A DNA stretch of 64,000 nt from Gonapodya prolifera JEL478 (taxonomy: Eukaryota; Monoblepharomycota; Monoblepharidomycetes; Monoblepharidales; Gonapodyaceae): contig KQ965772.1 of NCBI GenBank assembly GCA_001574975.1, positions 63,918 to 127,917 on the forward strand. The letters run 5' to 3'. The first letter of the stretch is position 1. Each line of letters begins with the position of its first letter. Under the pieces are notes generated by a model. It did no database searches. It had not been told where the DNA came from and saw only the letters and a program-made list of their open reading frames with translations. This document shows positions 23,596 through 35,973 of this stretch, one piece after another. Made by a program: the position numbers and the translations under genes.

Positions 23596-24851
23596 TGCCC
23601 TTCGTGATTTTGGCAATAAAGATAGTATTCCAATAATATATTTCGTAAAGCTAACTTCCGGAGTTGCTTCGCAATAAAAGTCGAACAGCTTTCCAACTTT
23701 GTGGCAAATGCCAGATCCACTTGCGAGCCTCTGCATCACCAGCTTGAGCCAAGGTCTCTCTGTTGAACACTTTGTTTCCTTTGTTCCCTGTACTCGCCTC
23801 ATATGCTCGCTCAATGTTTTGCAAGAAGTCTGTGGCGTATAAGTCCGCGTCTTGGCTGAGCTTGCCTGATACGTCCTCTCAAGGATTACGGGTCGATACT
23901 GAGAAGGAGCAAGGACGTGTTGTTGGAACTTGGAATTTTGGTGTGTTATATCATGTACATACCCGTGATCGAAAAGATGCGTATACCATGATTCGAGAAA
24001 ATTACAAACAACACGAGCAAGCGAGCAAGCTAAGAAAGAAATATTGATTGTTGGAGCGAGCGTGGGTGGGTTGGGAGACAGCGGGGGGCGGAACAATCAG
24101 AGATTACCGATCACCGGGGAGAGTTGGGCACTTGCGGATGGCTTGTTATCTCACCCAGGGGATAGTTACAGTTCCGAAAAGAGTTTCGCTCATGAAAGGT
24201 AGAGTTTTTGTTGACGGCAAGCAAAGGGCTTGTTCGGGTGGCGCTGCGGAGACAGGACAGGGAGGAAAGATAACGACAGAAAGAGAAAAAGACGATCATG
24301 GGTGATGGATTGGCGGATATGAGTCTTATTTATAATGTGCACTGAAGAGAGTGGAAACGAGAGAGAAATGAACGACCTCAGGAGGCTTCCAAAAACGGAC
24401 AATTTGATTGTGGTTGAGGTGCAGTGGCGCAGCGGACGCGGGAGGAGACTGTTGACCCCTCAGACATTCCCGACAGCTCCACGACGCAGACGCAGCAGGG
24501 GAACGCAGGAGATTGCGGAGAGTTGAGAGGAGAGCGGAGAGCGACGCAGGTGGGTGCAGAGGGTGAGGTGGCGGGGACTGATGCAGCGGAGGGGGAGGGG
24601 CGACGATGGCGAGGGGAGGATGGCGACGCGGGCGGGCGGAGAGGAAAGAGAGAGGGGAGAGGATGCGAGTGCGGGGGGAGGTGTGCGGTGATGGTGTGGG
24701 GGGTGACGGGAATCGGGAGAGACGGGCGCGATTGTCGCTGCAGAAGAGAAAGGAAAGACGAGTATTGCAGACACCGGGACGGGCACGCGACCTGGACGCG
24801 TCTCCTACTTCACAGAACAGAACTTGACAGTCTCCCACCCCCTGCGCAGCC
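23596..24851. other. Intergenic with purine-rich leader upstream of the glycosyltransferase
   Basis: 1.26 kb. The first ~800 bases show no gene. From about 24418 to 24770 the plus strand becomes strongly G/A-rich with many GGGG and GGAGG runs, then switches abruptly to C-rich sequence at the glycosyltransferase start. This is presumably its 5' leader and promoter. Long antisense frames here (up to 301 codons) reflect the skewed composition. Confidence 0.45.
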
Positions 24852-27850
24852 ATGACGACCAACAACTTCAACTTCCACGTAAACCTCCTCTTACCGCACC
24901 AACCGGACTCCACGGTCTCGCTCGAACACTCCCTGCGTGCAGCAGCTGCAGCAGTCGCCAACGTCGCGGGTCTCGCGGACGCAAAGACCCCGCTTGCACC
25001 CTCGGACTTAGGCATGCACAAGAGTTCGGAGATGACACTCATGCACCAACTCTCACCGCCAGACTCCCCGCCACCGCCGTACTCACCGCCCACACCGTCG
25101 CCGACTCCGGCACCGTCCTCGCCCGCACTGCAATCATCCTCTGCACCGCTCCGACCGCCCTCCCGTCTCGCAACATCCGCTCCACCCGTGCGAACCCCGT
25201 CCTCACTCGGAGCCCACACCGAGCTGTACACACGGTCCCGCCTCTCACCCTCACCCGCGCCTTCCCCCTCTCCCGCGCCTGGCCCGAACCTATCGCCCCG
25301 CGACCTCCCTTCTTACAAACCCATCCCCTGCCCCCCGCACATCCCCCACGTCGTGCACTCCTCCCGCCCTGCCCTCCTCGCCACCATCTCGGTCGACGCC
25401 TCGCTCTCCCTCTCCTCCTCCGGTCGCGTCATCCCCACCGGATTCTCCTCCTCCTCCTCTTCCTCCTCTGCCGCCACCACCTCGGTGCAAACATCCCACC
25501 ACAACCGCCACGCCACCCCCACCACCCGCGCCCCGCTCGATTTCTGGGACTACCTGCTCCCCTCATGGCAACTCCTCGTCGTGCTCTTCCTCGTTCTGGG
25601 CCCGCCGCTGTTCCCACGGGCTCTGATAACATTCCACGTCGTCACCGTGGGGATCGTGACGTTGACGAATTATAGGAATTGTTGGAAGTGGGTCCGCGCG
25701 GCGAATGAGATTGGGAGGGAGTTGAGAGGGTGGGTGGAGCTGTTTGGGAGGGTCAAGGAGAAGGAGGAGAAAGGTGGGGGGGAGGATGGGTACGAGGATG
25801 CCTGGGGTGGGGCGTTTGATGTGAGCGTGAGTTTCTTGTCGCGGGGTGGGGAGGTGATGGTTTCTAGTGGGGCGTGGGGGGTGGAATGGGTTCCTTTGGG
25901 GTGGTCGAGTTTGAGGATGGAGAGCTGGGGAGATTGCTTGGGTTTTACTACAGCACTGGAGTCCATTGAGCTCAACCACCAAATTTGTGTCCTTTCCTTT
26001 ACCATCTAACCCCATTCTCACCCCTTTTCCTCTCCCCACCCCTCCCAGCCGGCCCCCCACCCCCTGCACCACCTCCTCCTGCTCCCCAACTACAACGAAC
26101 CCCCCTCGCTCCTTCGCCGCACCCTATCCCACCTCGCCTCTCACCCCCCCTCCCTGCGATCTCGCTACATCGTCGTTCTCGCAATGGAGGAGTCCGAGAA
26201 GGGCGCAGAGAGTAAGGCACGGAGGTTGGTGGAGGAGTATGGAGGGGTTTTTGGAGAGGTGTGGGTTACGAGGCATCCGAGGGGGGTCGTGGGGGAGGCG
26301 GGGGGGAAGCATAGTAATAGTGAGTGTTTATGGTGTTTGGGGGAGGGGGTGGGGGTTGTTTATCCTGCGATGTATATTGCTCACACGTGCCTCAATCAAC
26401 AGCAAACTGGGCCGCCCGCTCATGCACCCGCGAGCTGCTCCTCCGCGGAACACCGCTCGCCCACTGCGTCCTGACCATCCTCGACGCCGACGCACTGCTT
26501 CCCTCTTTGTACATCCCCGCCCTCGAACGCGCCATGTTCCCCACCACCACCTCCTCCACCACTGCGGCGCACGACCCCTACCACTCCTACTACTGCCCCC
26601 CGACCTTCTTTGGTCGCAACTGCCACGACGTGCCCGCGGTGGTGCGCGCGACGGATAACGGGTGGTGCATGATGCACGCGCAGAACCTCAAGACGGGTGG
26701 GGGGGTCATGTTCCCGTGCTCGAATTATTCGGTGCCGGCGACCTTGATGGAGAAGGTTGGGTATTGGGATACGGGGTTTGGTGAGTGACGGGAGGGGGGG
26801 AAACGAAAAGGGGATAAGGCAAGGGGAACTGATTGGTTTTACGTTTGGGGAAACAGATGCGATTGGTGAGGATATGCATATGGGCCTCAAGTGCTTGTTC
26901 GAGAGCGAGACCAGAGCGAGGGGTGTACCTGTCTGGTGAGTCTGATCTCAAGCCGCGGCGATTCCAAGGTGTAACTTATCCCCCACCCCGCTCCACCCAG
27001 GGTCCCGATCAACTGCTGCAACGTCCAAGCCGCGACATCCCTCGGCACCGTCTACGCGCGCTGGACCCAAGCCGTGCGGCACTACTACGGCCACGCCGAC
27101 CTCGCCTACGTCCTGCGCCTGACGTGGAAACAGGTCCGCGAAGGTGTTGCCGACTTACTCACAAGGCGGAACGACGGGCTCCCCACGGCGGACGGGAAGA
27201 AGACCGACCGGGAAACCGCCCCCGCCGCGCCGACCCCGTACGACCCGCCCGCCGGGGACCCGCTCTCCCCACGCGCCGTCCTGCCCGCGTACAAGCGTAA
27301 CCCCGGGTGGTGGGCCCGCCTTGGCGCCAAACTGGTCGCCGTGGCCGCGCTCGCCGAGTCCCACTTCATGCCCTTCCCCGTCGTCGTGCTTACCGCCTTT
27401 ACTGGCCCGCTCCTGGACCTCTGGGGCGCGCGAGCCCATCTCGCCGACTCCCCTGGCACGCTGTGGATGTACGACCGCCTTCCTTACCTTGCCTTTGCTA
27501 CCGCTGCACCCGGGTTGTTGAACTTCGCGTACTATGAGGTGTACCACCGCGTGGTGTACAACCGGATGGAGGAGATGGGCGCCGTTGAGAGGAGTTGGAC
27601 GCATGAGGCGCGCCCGAGGGATTGGGGCGATTTGGTGGATTATTTGGTCAGTCCGTTGTCGGCGTTCTTCTTCATGGTGAGTTTGGAGTCGGTGGAGAGT
27701 GAGGTTTCTGGGAAAGAAGTGCTAACGAGTGATGTTTGTGTGATTCCGTAGACTCTTCCTTCCTGCACTGCTGTGCTCAAGCGGTTCTGGACTGCCGGAA
27801 AGACGCAGGAGTACATCGTCGGGCAGAAGGAGCTCAAGAACAAGAACTGA
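24852..27850 (+). CDS. Membrane glycosyltransferase, GT2 family
   Basis: ATG at 24852. The first ~200 residues are Pro/Ser-rich (DSPPPPYSPPTPSPTPAPSS) and probably disordered and cytosolic. Two hydrophobic stretches follow: WQLLVVLFLVLGPPLF and ALITFHVVTVGIVTL. The GT-A catalytic region reads HHLLLLPNYNEPPSLLRRTL, RYIVVLAMEE, GKHSNTNWAARSC, CVLTILDADALLP (the metal/nucleotide-binding D-x-D), FPCSNYSVPATLMEKVGYWD and TGFDAIGEDMHMGLKCLFE (GED, likely catalytic acid). C-terminal membrane helices include FPVVVLTAFTGPLLDLW and LPYLAFATAAPGLLNFAYY. Five introns with good sites restore the frame, for example 25820-26047 and 27675-27751. It ends KELKNKN at TGA 27848-27850. I do not see the QxxRW motif of chitin or cellulose synthases, so the sugar donor and product are unknown; a cell-surface polysaccharide or glycolipid is plausible. 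Confidence 0.8.
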
Positions 27851-28340
27851 TCCCGCCGCCTGTCGCGCTGGACAGACGCCACCCAAGGGCGCTGATTGTC
27901 ACCATTCATCTCTTTCCTTTCCCATTTTTTCCTATTTTTGCTTTTCTTTTCTACCTCGAGTTTGAGTTCGTCACCATTCATGCTCGTACGCATTCATGTC
28001 GGCCTCCGCGAGAGAGCGCTCGCGGCGCTTTGTACCACACTCACATCTGAGTACTTCCTGTTTGTTTTTTTCTGATATGATGTGGCATTGGTGTGAGTTG
28101 ATGTACCGGATACTATGTCGTATCGGATGGGCTGTACGTGTGATCGGTGGAGGGGGGAAATGAGGTGGGAGAGATTGAGAACATTGCTTGCATTGGCGGA
28201 GGTGGAGGGCAAAAAGAGCGTACTTTATGGCTTTTCTATTGTGCATGAAATTTAGAAAATAAGGTCGGATGGTGTGTGAACTGAAATGGCCCCGAAGAGG
28301 GGTGTATTCCGTTCATGAATTGTGTGAGAATGTCACCAAA
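27851..28340. other. Intergenic, convergent 3' ends
   Basis: 490 bases between the convergent glycosyltransferase and F-box genes. It has T-rich tracts near 27910-27955 that would suit 3' end formation. I see nothing else. Confidence 0.4.
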
Positions 28341-29712
28341 TTATGTCGCTCCAAACCTTCGAAAGAGCATCTCGTGCGCATCTTCCCCGGCAATGTCAGT
28401 CTCACGGCATCGAAAAGCCTTCAGTTTCGGATGTTCCACAAGAACTTTCATTTGCTCCATCTGAATTCTAGGTTGTAAACCGCTCACTCGCAAATCCTCC
28501 AGGAGGAAAAGCCTTCGGACAGCGTTCGTCAGCTCTACCGCTGACATTTCACCAACGCTTTGGAGGATAAGACTCGTCAGGCGAGAGCAAGTGGAGGTGA
28601 GGATTTCGCGGGAAGTAGAATTGAAAAGGGAGCACACTTCTAAAGAGAATTGTCGCATTGTCGAATGTTGCCAAAAAAAATTGACGCAGAGAGTCCTGCT
28701 TCTGGGGGAACCCCCTCTCTGATTTCCACGAGTGGCTCACAGTTGGTAAGAGATGAAGTTCGTCCAGTGGTGGAAGGTGTCGTCAGCAAGGAACAGAGGG
28801 TCCTGCCTGGGACTTCGTCGGTATAGTCGCCAAAATCGTGCGCAAATGTGTATATGCTGAATGAGCGGATTTGTCGACATTGCTCCGAAATTTGTTGGTA
28901 AAGTCTTTTCGCAAGGTCCAAACCTTCTGTTCCATTATCCACCTCCAGTGACAGAGACACCATGTTTCGCCAGTCCATCCTATCTAAAAACGTTTCGATA
29001 TGTGCTCTTGAGCTGAACGTCCAAGATAATTGCCATTGCGACTCTACTCGAAATTCTGCGAACGAGAGACTCTTCAGGTGTCCAAACTGACTTAATATTC
29101 CAGAAAACAGAATCTCGCGATCTTAGTCTGTCCACTGGTGCATCTCGTTCCCTGAGTCAAGGACATTGTCGTCAATTTTCCGTTCTTTGATTGTCAGATG
29201 CTCCACGCTGCGACACTTGGGGAAACTCCCCAGAAAATCCACGAACACGTCGTTAAAGTAATCAGCGTTGATTGACACGCGATACGTGACTTTGGTGACT
29301 GATGTCGTACAGCCGAGCTCTGTACTTATAGCGTACTTCCAAGGATCCTTAACTCCATCGCACAGAATCGTCGTAATGGGAAACGCTGATATTGGCAAAA
29401 GCCGACCGTGGACTCCCAAGACCTTGCCAGAGCTCTTGTTGAGCCACCATCTTTTTCGAATGCTCATCTTGTCCAGATCGATCGTCGCCCAAAGTCTTCG
29501 TCGGGCGCTGTTGCTCCAAGTCACACTGAAGTCGACTACATCTTGAACATCAATCTCGCCGATGTTTCCGCGCCAGTCGCTAACGAGACATACGTGACAG
29601 CCATCACATCCTTCAACTCCAATTGCTTCACGATGGCATCGAGCACCTCTGGGGGTACACGCCTGGCTGGCGATGTCTCGAGTGCTTGCAAATACCTTTC
29701 GGGATACTTCAT
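28341..29712 (-). CDS. F-box/leucine-rich protein
   Basis: The ATG at 29710-29712 gives MKYPERYLQALETSPARR, then an F-box: VPPEVLDAIVKQLELKDVMA. A GTATGT...CTTCAG intron inside the F-box joins it to VTWSNSARRRLWATIDLDKM. Repeat-like segments follow: VDFLGSFPKCRSVEHLTIKE, LSQFGHLKSLSFAEFRVESQ, MVSLSLEVDNGTEGLDLAKR, CRQIRSFSIYTFAHDFGDYT, and finally MSAVELTNAVRRLFLLEDLR and HPKLKAFRCRETDI. Frame changes near 29110 and 28700 are probably introns, but I did not fix their ends. TAA at 28341-28343. Presumed substrate adaptor of an SCF ubiquitin ligase. If the two later frame changes prove not to be introns, it would be a pseudogene like its relatives. Confidence 0.62.
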
Positions 29713-30447
29713 CTGCTCCGTGATGTGTCGCTGTACCTTTTAGATTGCGAGCAATGAACACCAGCATAATCCTGCATTGACGTGCGAGTTCCTTTCTCAC
29801 ACCACATGGCGCATAACCACACGCTAACTTGAAAACTGTGCGCTCATCTCAATACAGGCTGATTTGCCTTCTTTCACGTCCCACTAACTACTGGCAAGGG
29901 GCAAAGTACGGGTGCGACAAGTCTCACAACGATTCCTTTGCTACCACTTACCAGCTTAAGTCTATTCTATTGCATACACGTTCTTTACGTCCAAATTTGT
30001 CAATCAGACTCTCTAACATCCCAGAACTCGCTGCCATTTCAGAATCTCACTGAGTCCATATTCGAACCTGAATCATTCCCCTACCGACCACACTCATGGA
30101 TTCTCGTGGGAATCACCTGATTACAGATAAATATCACTGGCTCCGACGTGCCGCTCCCCCTTTGTCGTCAAAAGTCAGGTGAACCGGTACCAACAGCACC
30201 ATCCACGCGGAGTCAGCTAAGCCCGCGCATCGTCAGCGGGACCACAACGTGGCAGACGATTGATGGCGGGACGTGCTAGACAGTAGTCCCGAATAATCGA
30301 GGATGATGGATTCGATGGGAATGGCCCAGATGGGGATGGGACTGTTCCCTTTTAATTTTCAGTTGATTAGTAAGGAACATAATTTAAACTTATCGGTACT
30401 GTGAACTAAATCTACATAAAGAACCCTGTTTTCTTATCTCCCAAGAA
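29713..30447. other. Intergenic
   Basis: About 735 bases upstream of the F-box gene. No supported gene or RNA. Confidence 0.4.
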
Positions 30448-30571
30448 GCGCGACTCGGTGGTGCAGTTGTGAAGACTTCACTCTTGCGATGAGGGCTTGG
30501 CCTGAAGCAAGAGTTCGAACCGCAGTGCCGGCCAAAAGATGTTCGCCCTTCTTTTTTTTTTTTTTTTTTTT
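30448..30571 (+). repeat. tRNA-derived SINE-like element with poly-T tail
   Basis: Contains an RNA polymerase III box A-like stretch (TGGTGCAGTTGTG, about 30459) and a canonical box B (GAGTTCGAACC, 30511-30521), about 53 bases apart. A 20-base T run follows at 30552-30571. The bases flanking box B do not pair as a proper T-arm, and I cannot form an acceptor stem, so this is not a working tRNA. A Pol III-promoted head plus a homopolymer tail is the anatomy of a SINE; the T run doubles as a Pol III terminator. A degenerate tRNA relic is the alternative. Confidence 0.55.
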
Positions 30572-31189
30572 CATTTCCAAGTTCTATTTTCTGTCACTCA
30601 CTGCTGTAGCGTCTTGTGAATTGCGGAGCGAAGAAGATCGAAACACACTCAAAACGGTGGCGACCTGTTGAGAACCCAGACGGAGCGGCTCCTGGGTGCT
30701 CAAAACATACAGAACGCACCTTGGTTGTACTTCCAAGCGAAGTGCACCGTCGTGATGAGTCGACAATCCACTGGGTCCAAGATAACAATCTGGGGCGTCG
30801 GCTAAATGAGGCCATGCCAACAAATTTCGCCATGCGTTTTGTACTCTCCTCCCATCCATCGCATGTTCTGGTCCATCTTCTTCTCGGTCGCCCGTCGCCA
30901 ACGTACCAGAGGAGGCGTGGTCGCTATTGTGGTTCTCTCATGAGAGGTGATGTTGGAGCTGTTGGGGGGGGGGGCACAGTCACGTGTACAGCGCGAGTGC
31001 GGACGCAGGTGATCAGGTGATGATGGCAGTTAGATGAGGGCATGTGTGTGATGCAGGGTGACTGTCAGCGTCGTCGCCGCCCGTGACTCCCATTGGAGGA
31101 TGAGGCGGGCACGCTGCTGGCCCCTCCTTCGCCTTCATCCATTACGACATTTGCCCAACTGAAGCTACTTACGTTAATGGGCGCCGTTT
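30572..31189. other. Intergenic
   Basis: About 620 bases between the SINE-like element and the repeat array. Includes a G run at 30965-30973. I see no gene. Confidence 0.4.
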
Positions 31190-32500
31190 TCAGGGGTTGG
31201 TGACTTTGTCCAACCATGCGTGCTGATGGTCATTCTTGGTGACATGTAAAAAGGACCATGTCGGGCGGAGCTCGTGCGGAACGTTTTGTCGCAGACTCTG
31301 AGTGGGTCGAAAACGAACTGCAGCCTCAAAACATGTTTAAACATAAAAAAATACCCGCCTGACTGGCCACATTCATGGAAGCCCAATGCAGTCATCACGT
31401 CGCGTGGCATGAGCAGTATTGACGTCATGACTTGCGCCAATTCCCAAAACAGACCACAGTGTCGTTGTGGTTCAATAAAAAGCATCATTGGTTTACAGTG
31501 TTGTCGTAAAATATCCGCGAGACTCCGCGAGCACGCTTTTGACAACACTGGAAGTAATCACATATGAAAATTGAATAACACACTTTCAAACAAAAACAAG
31601 GTTCCTAATGCGGTACGGGCACTTAACTAAGCATTCAAGCACAGTGAGTACTATTGGGCAGGTGTGATGGCTCGTATATGGGATGAGCTTCTTCCGCGTT
31701 CTTCCTAAACATGCCTTTTCCAAGCCCAGACCCTCGGTGGCTTAAAAAAGAACCACATAGGCAAAATAAGCTCAAACAGGAACCAAAATATTTGCGTGAG
31801 CGCGTATTCACGGAAGCTGAACGTGGTCGCAACATGAGCCTACATGGGGTTATGACCTGTGCCAATGCCCACAAAAGTCCGGATTACTTTATGAGTGCGG
31901 CAAAACCATTCTCCGTATACAGTAAGGTTACAGAAAATGCGAGATATTCTGCAAGTGCGTGCGTGAAAGCAGTGAAAGTCATCGCAATCAAAATGCAGAA
32001 TACCCTTACAAAACACACTGAAGAGCCCCAATATCATCAAAATACTCTACCACACATGGCGTGAGCAATGACGGCTTGTAATGTGGTCCTGGTGCCTCGT
32101 TTGTGTGGTGGGCACTGGACTGTTCCCCCTTCCCAGATCAAGCTCAGACTCTCATTGGGTTAGAAAAGACGTGCATTAACAAAATGCGCTTAAAATTGAA
32201 AGTGAAATAACCGCCTGAGTGACAATAAATGGAAGCCCAACGTTGTCGCCACGTTGCGCAGCGTGATGCAGATTTGACGTCATGACATGCGCCAATGCCC
32301 AAAACAGCCACAGCGCTGTTACGTCAGCGTAAAACCGATCATCGGTCTACTTGGTGGTCGTAGAAAATACGCAAGACTCCGCAAGTGCGCTGTGGACAAC
32401 ATCACATTGAGAGTTGTGTAAAACACTTTCAAATGAAACTGAAGGCACCTAATGTGGTACGGGGACTTCATTCAGCATTAGAAACACATTACGATCGTGC
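31190..32500 (+). repeat. Three diverged tandem repeats, period about 430 bases
   Basis: The same ordered words recur three times. TGGAAGCCCAATGCAGTCAT (31374), CGGAAGCTGAACGTGGTCGC (31811) and TGGAAGCCCAACGTTGTCGC (32231) are 437 and 420 bases apart. Each is followed about 45 bases later by ATGACTTGCGCCAATTCCCA, ATGACCTGTGCCAATGCCCA or ATGACATGCGCCAATGCCCA. A GCAAGTGCG/GCGAGCACG segment and an end word TAATG(C/T)GGTACGG(G) also recur. Units run roughly 31190-31640, 31640-32070 and 32070-32500. The copies differ by many substitutions and indels, so the array is old. No open frame is conserved. Units 1 and 3 contain the palindrome TGACGTCA. Confidence 0.7.
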
Positions 32501-33352
32501 AAAAACTCGTATGAGACGTTCGCAAGCGGTACACGTGCTGTGCTATCGAAGTGCAACGTTCCAAAAGAAAAAAGGTTGAGTGTGACGTCAGTCGTCGTGA
32601 CTTTACCCGCTCTTCACGTGAAGGTGCACGCAAGTGCTTCACAACCTCTTGTGTTTTCATACATTGCTTTCACAACTTCACAATTTTGTCTCGGTGATCT
32701 GAATTCTATACCAAAATTTACACAGCCACCTGCATCCCATCATATGCATGAACTTGGATGTGTGCAAAAGTTAAAATAAATGTGGTCCGCATAGTGATGT
32801 CTGGATGTAGGGTGATGCTTCACATAGTTTTGTTCACGTCATACCGATTGTCGCCAATTGCTGAACGTAGCACCACTAGCTATGTTGTGATCGGACATAA
32901 TTTACGATTAAATGTCTTGGGTCTAGACCAGTGCCCCTCACCGAAAGGCAACGCGTGCGACTCCAGTTGCGCGAACATATTCCATCAGTCATCACGTCCA
33001 AGACCCACACTCACTGTCCGCAATCTGGGCAGAGGGACACGGATGCGCAATATTAAATTAAGTGCACAGCGCGCGAGGGCACGTGGACAGATGTCTGAGA
33101 GGTGATAGCCGCTGGGGTTGCACGTATACCACAATGACAACAATTGGAAGCCATTTCGCAATGACGACAGTACAAGTTAACGCACATACCGTCTTTCGGG
33201 GAACTCGATGCTTGGACGAAAAATCGTGCAGTGACGTGGCCCATTCTGTTTCGTAGAGTTTCTTGACTGATCATTCAAAATTGTATTTTTCTTCGCGACA
33301 AATTTTACATATTGCGTTATCCCGGATCATCACAACCATCCTCACCATCCCC
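32501..33352. other. Intergenic
   Basis: About 850 bases downstream of the transporter gene (which reads away from it). No gene found; contains another TGACGTCA palindrome near 32583. Confidence 0.4.
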
Positions 33353-35973
33353 TCACTTCTTCCCCGCCAACTTCCCCGCCTGGGCGACCTGCGCAAAGTC
33401 GACCACATGCTCGCCATCAACCTCGATCCCGCCGCGCTCAACGACGGTCACGTTTGCGTTCTTGCCCATGTATATCCCTTCGCGGGTCAGGGACCAGATC
33501 ACGATCTGAAGAATGATGATGTTGGCCGCCATGAGACCAAAGTTGATCCAGTGCCCGCGGATGTAGAGGGGCGCGTCGTCGGGTTGGTAGACTTGGCCAC
33601 CGACGATGCCGCCTGGCGGAAGGGGGGTGGAGTGCGTGGGTTTGGGATGGGGATGGGATCCGTAGGTAGCGCAGCGATGAACGTACCAATGTTACTCATT
33701 GAAATGATGAAACCGGTGCGGAATGCGGTTTTGGTGGCGCCTGTTGTTGACGTGGCGCCGATTCCGATCTGCATTGGTGGAACTAATAAACATGAAGTGG
33801 ATGAGCACCTCAATGTGCCAAGGCCAACCACTCGCCACCTCCCAACTCACGTCCATTATAAAAAATTGACAGATACAGCAACCCATACCTCCCATACTGC
33901 GACAAATAAGGCTGGATTGTTCCCAAGAGGGCCCACGCTACAAGCACGGGAAGAGCACACACGAGACTATGGTATACTTTCTCTTGGTAGCGGTCGGATG
34001 ACCAGTTTCTGTGTGGGAAAGGGGCGCGGTGACGGGGGAAGGGGAAGCCGTGGACGGGAAGGGAAAGGGGAAAGGGGAGACTTACATGTAGAAGTTCCAT
34101 GCGTGGCCGATGAAGTCGATGGGGACTTTGATCAGGAGGGCGGTTGTGGAGACGAACCCCATCGCGCTGATGACCTTTCGAACACGAGGATGAACGATAC
34201 CAGTTATCGCACCGTCGCCACCTCAGCTCGCGCCGGCCCGCCCTCCCTCCACTCAACTCACCTTCGGCAAGAAAAACGCCAACCCATAATTATGCACCGT
34301 GATCAAAAACTGTGCCGACGCCAGTGCGTACATCCTCCAATCCCTCAGGAGCTCCGCGATCTCCTTCCAGTTCATTTCCTTGGCCACGAACGAGGGGGCC
34401 GACGGGGGTAAGCGGCCCACGACGATGGCCCGTTCGTCGGAGTTGAGGAAGGTGGAGGTTTGGGGGTAGTCGGGGAGGACGAAGTAGGTCGCGATGCCGA
34501 GGATGGAGGAGGCGATGCCTTCCTGTTAGGGGTGGGTGGGTGGGGAGTGGTGAAGGGGGAAAGGGGAAGTGGGTGGGAAGGGCGTGGCTCTTACCAGAAT
34601 GAAGAGCCTGAATCGGTGACACAACCATTGCGGTTCGATCAGTCAATATTGCATGATGTTATCTCTTCGACGTTAAAAAGCTCACCATCGCCAGCCCGTA
34701 AGTCCGCCCACACCATCCCTGCACGAACGCCAAAGTTTCACAAAGACACTCTTTGCAGAACCCGAACAAGGCCAGAGACTCACATGTACGCAATGCCATA
34801 AGCTATGAACCCAGAAAACGCCGACATCATGCCTGCGCCTGCGAACATGTACGCCACGCGGGATCCGACTGTGGGATGTCGTTGCATATGAGCAAAAATG
34901 GCAACCAATCGCATAAATGAAGATCAATTTGTACCTTCATATTTCTAGTGAAGTGGATGGTAGTGAGAGTCAGAACCGCGGAGATCTTACAGAGAGGAGG
35001 TGGAAGGCTCACCTTGAACCAAAACGTCAAATACAGCGCCGCGCCCGGCGTGAACCCAGCTTCCATAATCCCCAGCAAGACGCGGACGGCGATCAGGCCT
35101 GCAAAGTTGTGGACGGCGCCCATGACCGCCTGTGATGATGCAATTTGATCAGCTACAGCTGGGCCAGTGAACCCGATCCCCTACTCACGGCGATGATTCC
35201 CCATGTCGTCATGATGCGTGAGATCCAGACTGAGGGGCTTGTTTTGGTGATCATCATGTTCTGTCGGGAGCATGAGTGGCGCGCGAGGTAGTAGGATTGA
35301 TTCATTTCGACATCAAACGATGAGACCACTTTCCAGCCCCACACGCCAGATACCAGTGGACACTCACACTCGGAATCTCAAAAAGCACGTACCCAAAAAA
35401 GAATGCACTCGTCGCCCAGTTCAGGTCGCTCCCGTGCATCCCGAGCTCTTCCTCAAGGCTGTGTCCGGGGGTTTCTTTGTTCATGATGGCGGCTGTGGGT
35501 GTCGTGGAAGAAAGGAACGGTGGTGTCAAAGGTGGACAGAGTAGGGATGAGGATGCTGAAGCTTACCGGATCCGATGTTGGTTCTGTCGATCTTTCGGAC
35601 CGGAAGGCCCAGTCAATAATGGCGTTTCGTACATATCCGTGAGCGTGTGAGAACTTACTCCTACGACCATGTAGCACACCATCAACCACGGAATGAGCTT
35701 CCAGTTGACTTTGTTCATGACCTTCCGCTCCTGTTGTTGTTCCAAGGCCGACAAAGCAACGTCAATTAAGAGCCCGTACTGCGATCCGTGCAACAATGGC
35801 ACCCAATTGCAACGCACCTCCTCGTCCGTCCATTCCTTCTTAACATATCCCGCTTCGGAATCCTTCAAACGAGCCACACGTCAGCTAATCTTCTCTCAGT
35901 GTCAGGTGTCAGGAGAAAACTGCGCAACCTTTGATTCGACAAAGGGCACTTGAGTCTCGCCCTTGGATGCCAT
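33353..35973 (-). CDS. MFS transporter, Dal5/TNA1-type (anion:cation symporter family)
   Basis: Twelve-helix plasma-membrane carrier of the allantoate/nicotinate permease group; substrates are typically small organic acids or vitamins. The ATG at 35971-35973 gives MASKGETQVPFVESK; a 61-base intron joins in phase to DSEAGYVKKEWTDEE. Diagnostic segments: VNWKLIPWLMVCYM, then IDRTNIGSAAIMNKE (the family's DR-NIG motif), LNWATSAFFFGYVLFEIPSN, ISRIMTTWGIIA, LIAVRVLLGIMEAGFTPGAA and LYLTFWFK. The C-terminal half includes STTGATKTAFRTGFIISMSN, QPDDAPLYIRGHWINFGL and AANIIILQIVIWSL, and ends GKLAGKK with a stop at 33353-33355. There are about ten short introns; several joins between 33700 and 35100 are approximate. 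No lesion seen. Substrate not predictable from the sequence. Confidence 0.83.

Noticed and set aside
23142-23720. 192-codon minus-strand frame
   Set aside because: Antisense to the conserved 3' half of the right-hand F-box paralogue; no domain.
24326-25231. 301-codon minus-strand frame over the glycosyltransferase start
   Set aside because: Low-complexity product antisense to a well-supported GT2 gene; open only because of extreme base skew.
30448-30571. Functional tRNA gene
   Set aside because: Box A and box B are present, but I cannot form T-arm or acceptor-stem pairing, and a T20 run follows; SINE-like or relic fits better.
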